Shown here: positions 46,860-57,513 of the stretch, one piece after another
Numbering within the stretch: position 1 is the stretch's first letter
Layout: each line of letters opens with the position of its first letter
From: Pezizomycotina sp. ARF18
Taxonomy: Eukaryota; Ascomycota
Assembly (NCBI GenBank): GCA_002224055.1
Contig: AZLU01000030.1
Coordinates: forward strand, 186,255-250,254
Direction of reading: 5' to 3'
DNA length: 64,000 nt
The notes under the pieces: generated by a model
The model's input: the letters and a program-made list of their open reading frames with translations, nothing else
What the model was told of the DNA's origin: nothing
Databases searched by the model: none
Translations under genes and position numbers: made by a program

Positions 46860-47380
46860 GTAAGGCGATCAAACGCAGATGAAGCCGGCGTACGCTGCAT
46901 CAACTCCTGAGACGCGGCGGGAGATGTGCTACAGTGAATAGTCAGGGTGTTCCATTTTCCTTCCATAACTCTCACGAGGAAAACTTCCCTAATAAAAAGG
47001 AAAGGGGGAAGAGATTGCTTTCTTCGCTTACGTCATGCCGTACAGCGCGCTGTATATGATCCGAACTCCGCGCCGTGATCTTGCGTACCCAGCATGCGAC
47101 CTTCGCAGCTTCCTGTGCGAGCACCAGAACGGGCAACAGGGCGGACGGTGCTGGACGCCAAGCCGAGGGAGAAAATGAAGAACACGAAGAGGACAAGGCC
47201 AGGCTTCGCGCGGAGTTCCGGGTTGGTGGCGGATGACGGTGATGTCGTACAGGTAATTTTCGGCTTGGCTCGGCTGGTTTTTGAATTTGTTGTTCGCTTT
47301 GATGGGGGGGGAGGAACCGTGGTACACCTTCATCGGCTCGGTGGGTCCGAGGAAGGGGTTTCTTCTGTGGTGCTGGTCAT
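46860..47380 (-). CDS. Small membrane protein related to the WCEH family (member F)
   Basis: The function is unknown. It starts at the ATG at 47380 with MTSTTEETPSSDPPS, a Ser/Thr/Pro leader. Later pieces give TNPELRAKPG followed by a strong helix LVLFVFFIFSLGLASS, then CCPFWCSH in one frame and EAAKVACWVRKITARSSDHI in another. A donor GTAAGCG lies at 47031-47025. A downstream exon around 46860-46910 may follow, with a hydrophobic piece near 46865. The helix followed by F-W-C-[SE]-H is the arrangement seen in the genes at 28708-29440 and 31405-31925. Three frame changes are needed, so the exon limits are approximate. Confidence 0.4.
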
Positions 47381-48787
47381 CGTTGATTGTCTCGGAGATG
47401 ATGAAGATTGCTTTTTTGTGAGGAGATGAAGCTATGCCTTTCGATTATTTTAGGTTCGTTATGGATGGTCGAGTTATCGAGGAGATGATGGTTATGGTTA
47501 AAGATAGTTCAGAGAAGATGAGAAGGGGGAACGACGAAATACAAGCAAAATATGTAGATAATCATCTCTTTTCTTTCTCTTTTTTTTTTTTTTTTTGTGA
47601 CGTCCGCCGCTCACGGCTTCCTCTTCTCTACTAGAGTAAGATTTTCTATAGAGCAGCAAACCTCCTCGCCTTTCACCGGCCCGCAATCGAACGAGAAAAT
47701 CCTTCAGCCTTGATGACGAACGGAACCACAGCTCGAGTCCCGCTCCCTCGTTAAGTCGAAAAACTTCTCCACATGCAGTGAGATCGCGATCGATCCAGGT
47801 GAATGAATGTGAGATTGATATCCACAACATCAAGCCGTAGTCTAGCAGTCGTGTGCCTGGGAGCCAAGAACGGCTTCCCGGCCACCGTGAGCATTATCTT
47901 CGTTATGAGGTCGCCGGTCTTCGCGCTCAGACGTAGATATCATAGCCTCGCAGATGCTCTTCCTCGTAAGGCCCATGTCCATGGGTATGGTTCCTTTATG
48001 TATTGGCATTGGAGGGCCCCTAAGGCGGGGGAAGGAGCCTTCATGTTGCTCTACTGTATCTCTACATGCTACAGGGATCAATGTCAAAGTTTTATCTGAG
48101 AGCTGAGTTTTTTTTTTTTTTTAGTTTTAATTTGTTTTTTTTTTCCTTCTTATTATTAGCACGAAAGTTCCTTCTTCCTATTCTGTCTCTATATTCCGTA
48201 TACCACATTATAAAAACTGCACTCATATCACCCTTGATCGAGGCTAAGTTAGCCTTTTATAGGGGAAACTTATGTTGAAATCCTTGAAAAAAGGAAACAT
48301 ACTTCAACTTGTTGTTTTTCGGATGCTGTTCGAAGCTTTATGCTGATCTCTAGATCTGCTGCCTCCGCCTTTCGTAAAACATTTCTTTCTTCCTGCTTTT
48401 ACTTTTTGGGTTTGGGTGTAAAACAATCGCAAGGGAATCGGTAGCATGGGGTTTATTTGAACCGAAAAACGTTGTTTCGAAGGTTGTTTATATAATGTTA
48501 GGAGTGTAAGTATTTAATTAAGCCTTTGAGCTCCAGTGTCCACGCAACCGGGCTGCAACCTCACTTTGACATTCTTATAAAAACCCTAAAGCCATCATTG
48601 ATGCAAATTTTCCCGCGGGGAAACATCTGTTTCAAATATTTCTTTTCGATCAGTCACCGCAAGCATCGCATTCATTCCACCAGAACCGTTTCGATATTTT
48701 CATACAGGTACTTCTCCAAACTCATTTCTCCTCTCTGCTGAATCTAACCCGCGTTCGGCAGCCTTCGTATCTTTATATCGTAAAACT
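47381..48787. other. Region with unresolved coding-like pieces
   Basis: A T run lies at 47581-47597. Plus-strand 47803-48099 and minus-strand 47498-48087 both contain ordinary-looking frames of 80-110 residues that overlap; neither has a decisive feature. T runs at 48109-48122 and 48137-48144 follow. The segment from 48280 to 48787 shows nothing. Confidence 0.35.
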
Positions 48788-49355
48788 ATGGCCATCGTAA
48801 CTGCCGTGAAGCGGGAAGACGCGGGACCTGTTGGAGGTGCAACGGAGCCCCAGGCACATTGCCTACATTGCGGTCTCGAGCTCGAGAGCGATCTATGGGC
48901 GGAAAGAGCTAGCCACCGCTAGTAGAAGGCCGGTTGGGCGTTTTCTCCGTCATTTTCGTCGCCGTTTATACCATGCAGCCATTGCGTTTTTTTCAATGGT
49001 TGATCCATACTACGCAGCGGACAACCATAGCGCTGTCCTGATAGCCTTTATACGGGGTTTGCATTGTGCGTCATTTGGCGACGGAGTATATTTCAAGGGT
49101 AATTTATCCTTGCCTTTCTGTATTGAGCGAATAGGAACGAGTTGCAACGTTGCTTATGTGGATATTTTGATCTTTCTGCAGGAATATTTCCCGAACGCTA
49201 GCAGCGGAGACATGTTCGTAACGCGGAATTTGACTCTTCTCGTTGCTTTGTTTGTTTACAGCGAACTTTTGCTGGGCTACGGGTTTGCGAAAGGAGGATC
49301 AAGGACTTCGAATCTGGCTTCCTGGGCTGTCGAGTCGTTCCCCAGGATACTATAG
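48788..49355 (+). CDS. Small CxxC / TM protein, two exons (member G)
   Basis: The function is unknown. The ATG at 48788 opens MAIVTAVKREDAGPVGG, then AHCLHCGLELESDLW, a CxxC followed by an acidic/aromatic stretch as in the 37.5- and 38.9-kb pair. After a frame change comes a helix RLGVFSVIFVAVYTM then QPLRFFQWLIH. The intron is 49099-49181 (GTAATT donor, TTTCTGCAG acceptor). Exon 2 reads EYFPNASSGDMFVT, then a helix LTLLVALFVYSELLLGYGFA and a tail ending SFPRIL with a TAG at 49353-49355. The exon start [DE]-x-[YF]-P-[DN]-A matches exon 2 of the gene at 29801. It thus joins features of the CxxC pair and of the 29-31 kb genes. Two or three frame changes lie in exon 1. Confidence 0.5.
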
Positions 49356-49794
49356 TTTAAACCCAGCGTTGGCGTTGATATCTTCATGCCCACCATATAG
49401 GAACTGCTGATAGACTGGAGGAGTTCACATCTTCCCTTTGAGATTTCGTTATATCTTATACGCTAAAACCTACGCTGCGTATCTGTATGTACTTATGTAT
49501 TGTTCCTACGATATCAATATAAAAAGGCGTTAATCTAGATCAAATTTCGAAGATAAGACGGATTGCAACCCGGAGACATATCATGTAAACACTTCCTTTC
49601 TACGTGCAATTTCCATGTTTTCTAGAGGCTTTTAAAGCAAGATATATACCTAAGTATTTACCTATTATTCATTAAAGTTGTCCTTTATCAATATATACCT
49701 ATATACAAATACGTTTCTCGCGGTTGGGCAAATTATTATCTTACCGGTTGACGTTGCTTACCTCCCGATCCGTACCTCCACATACAAGTTAATT

Positions 49795-49810
49795 TTATTT
49801 ATTTATTTAT

Positions 49811-49846
<36 letters not shown>

Positions 49847-49875
49847 TTATTTATTTATTTATTTATTTACTTATA
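49795..49875. repeat. TTTA microsatellite
   Basis: About 80 bp of TTTA units with two TATTATT interruptions. It lies 440 bp after the stop of the gene at 48788-49355. Confidence 0.95.
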
Positions 49876-50028
49876 GCTTCAATTGATGCTCCTATTGAAG
49901 CACGACACTTCATAAATTTCTCCAATACAGGACGAAATTGGATATCTTCTCCACTCGTCTGCACATCTTCACCATAGACTTGACTATAATATCTACCTAC
50001 CTATCCTCCAAGATCGCAATAATTGTCG

Positions 50029-50687
50029 ATGTCCCAATCTCCCGCATTCTCAGAGGCAGACAGTATTGATATCGAAGTCGCCGGAATGCCGGCGTTCGAA
50101 CAAGGCCTCGAAGCTCACGAGCCTGAAGACTGGGACCCGGAGGAGTTTTTCATTCTCCTCCACCGTCTTACCCTTCTTCTCAACCACGCGTCTCACAAAT
50201 TTTTTCTCGTCCTACGTTTTGCATCTTGCTACTTTATCCTTCTCGTATACTTTGCATATCGGTACTGTCTTATCCTCCTACATGTCGCGTATTTTTTTTC
50301 CCTCAACTTTATATCTCGACGCTACACTAGCCTCGCAAGCTTTCATTTTTTTTTTTTTTGTTTTTTGTTCTCATATCCCTAGCTTTTTATCCGTCCGGTA
50401 GAACTATTTGGTGTAAACAAACTTTGGGGCACATACCTTACGGCAACAACAACAACAGTCGCTGCCGCCAGCACCGTGTATCTGCATCTTCGGGTATGCC
50501 TTCTACGTTTCCTTCCATATCCTACCTGAAGGTCCTTTTCTCTCACTCGGTAATTGCTGACGTGAAATCGCCTTACCGTATAGCGGAGATATCACCTGAC
50601 CAAGCGTACGAGCGAAACCGTCGTTTAATTGTTCCGGGCTTTGCTGCGGAATCATACACCACCTCCTCCGTCCATCAGCCTGTGTAA
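50029..50687 (+). CDS. Possible small membrane protein with acidic N-terminus (member H)
   Basis: The function is unknown. The ATG at 50029 starts MSQSPAFSEADSIDIEVAG and continues acidic (LEAHEPEDWDPEEFF). A long pyrimidine-rich stretch with a T run (50347-50360) ends in CCCTAG at about 50380 and looks like an intron end. The next piece reads RPVELFGVNKLWG followed by a helix-like TYLTATTTTVAAASTVYLHL. A later frame gives SPYRIAEISPDQAYERNRRL and ends at 50687 with HQPV. The pieces are plausible exons of one gene, but the joins are not certain. An acidic leader followed by one hydrophobic segment resembles the gene at 29801. Confidence 0.35.
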
Positions 50688-50836
50688 GTAACCCGACCTC
50701 TATACCCTTCTATTCACCTGTTCGGATTCTGCCAGCCTTGATCCCATCTTGCCAAGTCTCCGGTCGAAGCCAAAAGCTGATCATTTCAATTCATAGCCTG
50801 AATAAAACCCGACCCCTCCTCCAACCGAACGCGAAA

Positions 50837-51188
50837 ATGTCGAAAGATCCTTCCACCCCTCCACCCCTCATCTTCCCCCTCTCCAACGACTCCTACATCA
50901 CCACGATCTCCATCCTCATCGCGCAAGTCTATACCACCGCCCGCGTCTTCCTCTCAGACATTATCTCGCCGATAGTCCTGCAAGTAGCCGACGAGCACGC
51001 GCTCCACATCGTCTACGCGCACGTCGCCCGTGGGCCGCGCTCGCGCTCGGTTCTGCTTTGGTGGCGGTACGTTACTCGCGAGGTACCTGGTCGGTTTCAT
51101 CATGGGCGTCTTTGGGTGGTGGGGGGTTGGGTTGCTTATGGTGCGGTTTTCACTTAATTCTTCTTTTGCTATGAGAAGGGAGAAGTAG
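50837..51188 (+). CDS. Small membrane protein (member C)
   Basis: The function is unknown. The ATG at 50837 gives MSKDPSTPPPLIFPLSND, a Ser/Pro leader, then a long amphipathic or membrane helix YITTISILIAQVYTTARVFL followed by DIISPIVLQVADEHALHIVY. After one frame change near 51030 comes GGGTLLARYLVGFIMGVFGW then WGVGLLMVRFS, a strong second membrane segment, ending MRREK with a TAG at 51186-51188. Length is about 115 residues with no introns needed. The leader plus two helices fits the pattern of the other small genes in this region, but no specific motif (WCEH, CxxC) is shared. Confidence 0.45.
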
Positions 51189-51242
51189 AGAGCTGTGTGC
51201 TAATGTCTTCGAGAGGTGGGGCTTATATAGGAGCTGGAGGGC

Positions 51243-51401
51243 ATGACTAAGCGTACTGTCCTCGTCCTGGGCTGCATTATCATGGCCTGGTGGTATTGGG
51301 CTGAGCTATCCGATGAAGAGGTGCGGGTGTGTCGGCACGGCGGATGGAGGGATGTGGGAGTCTGCCGGGACCATGCCGGTTTCTTTCCAACTCCGCGATG
51401 A
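51243..51401 (+). CDS. 52-residue single-TM microprotein candidate
   Basis: A complete ATG-to-TGA frame: MTKRTVLVLGCIIMAWWYWA, a single hydrophobic helix after a basic start, then an acidic link and VRVCRHGGWRDVGVCRDHAG with two C-x-H/C-x-x-H elements. It lies 55 bp after the gene ending at 51188 on the same strand. It might instead be a 3' exon of that gene or a chance frame. Confidence 0.25.
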   Translation: MTKRTVLVLGCIIMAWWYWAELSDEEVRVCRHGGWRDVGVCRDHAGFFPTPR

Positions 51402-52036
51402 GAAGAAAGAGGATGATATTGAGGGTTTTCTTCGAACTTTTTTTTGCTCAAATAATATAACCACCCACGAGCGGCGAGGAAAGGATTTGACATGATTGCT
51501 ATACTACTCGTTAAAGGTATGGCACCTGTGTCTCCTTAGTTTGTCGTCTTTTCACGGCTAATTCTCTTCATAAGCTTTTTTTTTTTTTTTTTTTTCATCG
51601 GCGCTTTTTTACTCTAGACCGAATGGGGGTTTTTTTTTTTTTGATTAAATGGCATTTTTGTTTGGCTAGTGATCTTTTACTGTTCTCATCGTGGCCTGTT
51701 TCTCTTTCTAGTCGTCATTATTAGCCGGAAGGCAAATATGGAGAATGCATTATCGGATGAACCACAAGCGCGAAATGAAGAGCATGCACAGTTGAAAATG
51801 GCTTTCGTTTTTCGAAATTGCTGTAAGAAACGAAGATATATTTATTTACTGCGGACCTGTAGTACGTATATGCATGAAAAGTAGGATATAAAATGCAAAC
51901 AAGTTCGAGAAATCATTACAAAGAGAAAACAACGCCGAATGAACCACAAAAAAGCGACTCTATAAGAAACACTGTACAAGCTTCCCAGAAAATGAGAATC
52001 AGACAAAAATAACAAAGGAGACTGTTTTCCTTCTTT
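51402..52036. other. Intergenic, T-rich
   Basis: T runs lie at 51577-51596 and 51630-51642; the first is followed by TTTTTTACTCTAG, an acceptor-like site. No gene is seen. The 3' flank of the glycosyltransferase-like gene begins at 52036. Confidence 0.6.
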
Positions 52037-53552
52037 TCATGCGCCGTGAGTATCATCCGGCCAAACCCTCAGCTTCTTCCCCTCAGTAACGTACTTCCAC
52101 GCATCCAAATCCGGATCGTTCCTCCCCAACTTCCTCAAATTACAACTCCTAGTACCCACTTATCCTCATATACACTCCTACCAAACTCTATCGTCCTTTT
52201 AATCGCAAACTCGAAACCCTTAGGATTCCTCCAGAACGGCTCACCGTGTCCGCCGTTTTGAGCGGCTTGCCACGTATCCTCCCGTTTTTATTGTTGTGTT
52301 TTTGGCTTGCGAGATCTTCGAGTTTCTGTTTTAGGTCTTTGAAGCGTTGGTGTTTGGGTCTGTGCTGTTGTCGTGGGGGATGGGTAGAGGATGGAGAGGT
52401 CGTCGAGGGTTGAGGCGAGGTCGAAGATGTGGCCGGCGCGGCAGTCGGCGGATGTGTAGTTTTTCATGTAGAGGCGCTCGTAGAAGTCGCAGTCTGTGAG
52501 GTAGAACGGATCTGCAGGAAAGGTTATAGTTAGCACTTTTTTTTTGTCAAAAGGGAAATAATCAAAAAAGTAATCTCTGAGCCGTACCTGCGTATCCCAT
52601 GCCCCGATATCCTTCATCGGCTGCACGTTCACCAGCGTAAGCCAATCGTACGCGAAGAACCGTATCGCCCACATCTTATTCTTCTTCGTATCCTCCATGC
52701 ACTCTATAACCTTCTCGTAGAACCCCTTGTAGTGCGGTAGCGGCTTATCCGCTTCTTCCTCTTCCTCTTCCGGCGTTCCGAAGCCGCTCTTTTCCCTTGC
52801 TCCTTCGCTTTTTCCGCTTTCTCCTTCAGAGCTTTCTCCCGGGTTTCACGCCGGATCTGCCCGTCTTCGTCGGAGAGTACTACGACGTCCATGTGCGACC
52901 AGAAGAAGTGGTCCACTTCCTTTGTATGGCCGTGCTGATGAAGAAATTCTGCAGCTGCGCGAACGTCAGGAGCGTCGGCGTGCGGATTACGTTGGCGCCT
53001 AATCCGCCGTTTTTCGTGCGGGCGGTTAAGCGCGTCGTGTTGAGTACCACGGGTTCTTCTTCGTCAGTAAACCCAGCTCATTCGAATCCATAACTCCCGT
53101 ATTATCAACAACGTAAATCATCTCCGACGGCCAACCCACGGCAACGTAACTCGCCACCGCCTGCTGCAGCAAAAACCAATTCCTCGTGAAACCGATAAAC
53201 AGCGGCGTGTGGTACTTCGCCACTTTCTTCCCGTTTACTTCGCTGTACGCGGACCATTCTTTGTTCGTTATGTGTAGCGGGTTTATTTGGGGAGGGAGCC
53301 GGTGTTCATTACTGGGAAGATTTCTGTGGGTAGTGGTTTCGGAGGAGGTTTTTGGTCTTCTTCTGTTTTTGTTATGCTTTCGATGATGGGTTTTGTGACT
53401 TTGTTTTTGTGGTTGTGGACCCAGGAGACGAGTTCGGACTTGCGGAGGTAGCCGAGTTCCATGGAGAGGACGAGGCAGAGGAGCATGACGATGCAGAGCA
53501 CCATGCCGCAGACCAGGAAGCGGAACCTGGAGTTGTATATTGAGAATAGCAT
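52037..53552 (-). CDS. Type II membrane glycosyltransferase-like protein
   Basis: This is a conserved fungal protein with features of a GT-A fold (nucleotide-diphospho-sugar transferase-like) enzyme, probably Golgi or ER; the donor and acceptor are unknown. It starts at the ATG at 53552 with SRFRFLVCGMVLCIVMLLC, a signal anchor after a short basic tail, then a stem. The catalytic-like domain has PLHITNKEWSAYSEVNGKKV, then TPLFIGFTRNWFLLQQAVAS, then GWPSEMIYVVDNTG, then TPTLLTFAQLQNFFI and HFFWSHMDVVVLSDEDG, where D-x-x-x-x-x-D-E-D may bind metal. Next come WAIRFFAYDWLTLVNVQPM and GAWDTQ. The intron at 52512-52587 (GTACGG donor, CTAACTATAA branch, CTGCAG acceptor) precedes PFYLTDCDFYERL. The tail has EDTWQAAQNGGHGEPFWRNP and ends at a TGA at 52037. 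A Lys/Arg/Glu-rich insertion lies near 52720-52850. About six frame changes occur, two of them clear losses of one C. Confidence 0.7.
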
Positions 53553-55684
53553 GTGAACGAAGGATGAAAGAAAGAAAGAAAGAAAGGATGGAGGTTGAGG
53601 TGTTTGACGGAGTGGGAGATGAGTGAAGATGGTGGTGATGTAGTGAGAGTTATCAAGGAGAAATTTCGCTTCAAGTATAAACTTCAGGTGATTCTAGACC
53701 CAATAATGGCCCTGAAAATAAAATAAAATAAATAAATAAAATGGAACGGAAGAAAATAGCGTTGGTCAACTAAGGCTGCTTTTATTGCTGATAAAAAGTT
53801 TGCCAAAGAAAAAAATAAATAAATAAATTAAAACGTCCCTAGCACTCAACCGATGCAAGAGTGCGGTGAGAAGTTGTACAAACCCTTCAATACATCCAAA
53901 CGCGAAAAATCATATATATATATCTCCCTTGCAACAAGATAAATTATATATCAAGTATCGTAGGGAATATATAAGTCCTCAGGGTATCATAAGAACTACC
54001 AATGATTCATTAGCTAGCCTTACTCGAGCTCTTAGCTAAATTAGGGAGCCAGCTCGAGCTTGAAAGTGAAAATATAAAATAATAAAATGAAACAAAATAA
54101 AACAGAAAAAAAAAAGAAAATGAAAGAATGAAAGGGTACAAAAATATAAAACGGTTCGTCGAGTATCTACCGAAACGAATATACGGGAGGATAACGAAAG
54201 CTTATAAAGGAGCAACTTCAGAATGAGAGGGATTGAGGTACTTTATAAGGCTGGGGACAGATTTCTTCCCGGGAAGAAAAGGTCTCAGATTCTACAAATT
54301 TCTTTATAAGCATATTCCCTGAGGATATCCCATTCTCATGAAAATTGAAACCGCTTAAGGCTATACGGCGAATTATCCTCGTTCTCCATACGTATGGAAT
54401 GATAGGAGCGCTCAAAATAAGGCACTCAAACACTCCCTTTTTTGTCCCCTTCTAATTTTCCGATCTACGAGGATAAGCATATCCCATACGCTCTTTTCAA
54501 GCCTACATGGCAGCGCTGCATCTAGAGGATTGGGGATACTACGTATCTGTGTATGTATGTATGTATGTATGTCTCTTGTCTCAAGGGAAGGTAGCAGAAG
54601 CCTTAAGCAAAAGATGTATGAGGCCTAGTTTAGTACCTCCAATGCGGGAATAGGCGGTGCTCCCACGGGTTGTAAAGCTATACATGTGAGGAGTTTCATC
54701 TATTAAATTTATAAAGAGTATTCTACCCCCTTTCCTTCGGGGGAATGATCCGTAACGTAAAAATTATCGCAAATTAGAAGCAAATAAAAAATCCCACCTT
54801 CAGACGTCAGAGGCGCAGTCGTAGAGGTAGCATTGCATTTTCCTTCTTTATATGGCGGTTGTTCATGCCCGATTCGCGCTTGATAGACTGGGCGATAGGA
54901 TAAACAAAATTGCAAATGCTGGGCGATTTCGTTTTAAGCGCCATTCACACGAGTTAACTCTAATATTAGGTAGCCTATGAAATTGATTCCTTCTATGCAA
55001 AGCAATGTTGTAGTGTGTTGAAGCTTTTCAATCTCATCGTGTCGTGATCAAGAGAAGAAAGCATATACTCCTAAGCACAAAACTCTTCCAGTGAATACCA
55101 GAAGGCTTGTCTATCCGGATGACGATGACGATAAACAGTTTTTCGTGGCGTTCTTGCAGGATGCACGTTAACCTTTTTCGCAAAATAGCCGACGATCATC
55201 CGTATCCACACGCCAAAAAAGGTTTCTTTTCTAAAACAGCATCCGATAGGGCTGCTTCATGCCCTCAAAAGCGGAAAATCAGACACTCCTCAGCAGTTCC
55301 ATTGTATTTCCCCTATAATTGTTAGAGGCTGAGGAGGGGGGAGGGTTCCAAAAAGACGTTGGCAGTACTAGTTTTACTGGCCGGTTAACTATACCGAACA
55401 AACGGCATCTAAGAATAGTATTTTTCAGGACAAGGATTAGCAAAAGCTAAGGAGTTCCATGAAACCTTCTCGAATTGCGATTTTTTCCCTATTGGCCTGA
55501 AAAGCGATAAGCGTGTAGTCGAACATCAAAAAAAAAAAAAATCTCTTTTCAATTAGGAATATTGAGCAGAAACTTTTTTTTTTTTTTTTTTAGCTCTTCC
55601 TTGACCTGCACCGAAATCTTTCCGGTAAGCGCTAGCGATATCTTTTTAAATTTTTTTTTTTTTTTTTTTTTTCATTTTTTTTTC

Positions 55685-55726
<42 letters not shown>

Positions 55727-57513
55727 TTAATCGCATAATAACATTTACATTCAAAAGTTGGCGATGGAAAGAGTATGTAGCCGTATTGAGCTTAGGGTAG
55801 GAGAGAGCGAAAAGCCGTTTTGACATCCCGGTTGCCCCCCGCTTTACTGGGAGGGTATACCTGAATGGACTTTGATGACGAGCGAAGATAGGGAATAGTA
55901 ACTGTCGCCTGATATTTCCTCGCCTGAGAATCGAAGCGGTAGGCTTTAAACGTCAGGCCTCGACGGGTTGAACAAAAGAATTTCCAAGACAATTTCCGAT
56001 GAGAAAAGCAGCCGCAGGGTTTGAGATAGCTTTAAGCAAGGGTTAACACGCTTATAACACGGTCTTGTAGTACTCACTCATGATCGACGGATTCGATCTC
56101 TAGCCGGCCAAAATATTCATAAGTCTACTAAGAGTGTAAATCTTTCTAGGTGCCAGTTAAATATCCTCAGGGAGGCGGGTCAATTACCTCACAAAATCGC
56201 TGTAATCCTTAGCAGTAAAATTTTGGAAACCCTGGTCGTTGAATCAGTTACCGTGGCGCAGCTCGTCGTCAGTCGTCAAAATTCTCGTATTTCTTCCAGG
56301 TTTGGCAGTTGAGAAGCACAAATCCTGCATGCCGTGATGTTACATTGCTTTGGGTTTAAATTTGATTGGGCGCTGCGCTGATCGAGAATATATCGAACGA
56401 AAGTCTTTCCGATGGGCAGGGTTTGCTTATAGATGGCTTATTCATCGACTGGGAAATATCTTGCTATTCTGGTGAGCGGGGGTTTTTTTTTGTTGGGCTC
56501 TGATACGGTTTCTTCGATACCACCTCGCGAGTTCGCGGCGAAGCTTAGACTTCGATTAATGACAAGAAAAAAAAACCTTTAGGTCTCGAACTCGAAGCTC
56601 TTTCGTTGTAAAACTACAAAGTGAGCAAAATCAAAGGTATTCGAATTAAAACAGAACAATTTAGCTATCACTATACTATAGAGGTACAGATTTAAAGGTA
56701 AAAGCGTTATTCGTTTCATCTCTTGTGGGGACCGCGAGATGCAACCTTGTTTGTCTGATGAAACAAAACTTCGCGAATCGTGGAGATAAATGTAAATTTA
56801 TTTTATTTTTTTTTTTTTTTTCCCTTTTTGCATTGGATCGCAGCGGCTTGGGTTGCAGAATCGTCTGGATTTACGTTTATGCATGTGGTTATCAAATATT
56901 TCTCACAAGAGTGTTCGTCCGCGGACGACGTTCAGATAAAACAGACCTTAGATTTCAATGTGCTTAACCAGATTGGCCGGTAGTCTAATATGAATTGCAT
57001 TGCTGATTTAGTCGACCACATGGCAATCGTTCTAAAGAGAAGAGAGAAAAAATAGAAGGGCAAATCGAAAACCGCTGCTCGACAATGTTCTTCTCTCATT
57101 GGTACGCAGTGTGATTTTCCTCGGATGATAAAAGGTACAAGAGTCAAAGTAGATGAAGTAGATTCCCACAAGATGAGGACACAACGAAGCAGTAGGTCTA
57201 GAAAGGATGCTATTTAACAATAAATTGTGTGAAAGCGAATGAGCTAAGGAATTAAGCCTCTCTTGGTGCTTGCTTTTACCCAGGAAGAAAATACGGTAAT
57301 TGGGACGATATTTCAAGTACAAGACAATAAATTTGAAGCATTGGATGAGCTATGAAATATTTCCCTCCAAAAAAATCAACTCTCCCCGCTGCGCGGGCAT
57401 TAACATACCAAAGAGAAGGAAAAATACTGTTAAAAAGGAGGAACAGAATAAAAATGGCGAAGAGGAGTCGTTGCACGAAATAGAGGGGAACTCTATAGAC
57501 TTGAAAGGCAGTA
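53553..57513. other. Gene-poor, microsatellite-rich region
   Basis: I see no supported gene. Simple repeats include GAAA units (53565-53585), GTAT units (54548-54570), ATT units (about 55684-55724) and A/T runs at 55528-55541, 55574-55591, 55650-55672 and 56807-56822. The last run is followed by CCCTTTTTGCATTGGATCGCAG, an acceptor-like end, but no exon could be confirmed. The frame 57300-57599 runs into the MITE and is unlikely to be a gene. Confidence 0.55.
55684..55724. repeat. ATT trinucleotide microsatellite
   Basis: About 13 units of ATT after a T-rich tract. On the minus strand it translates as an Ile run, which explains a spurious open frame there. Confidence 0.95.
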
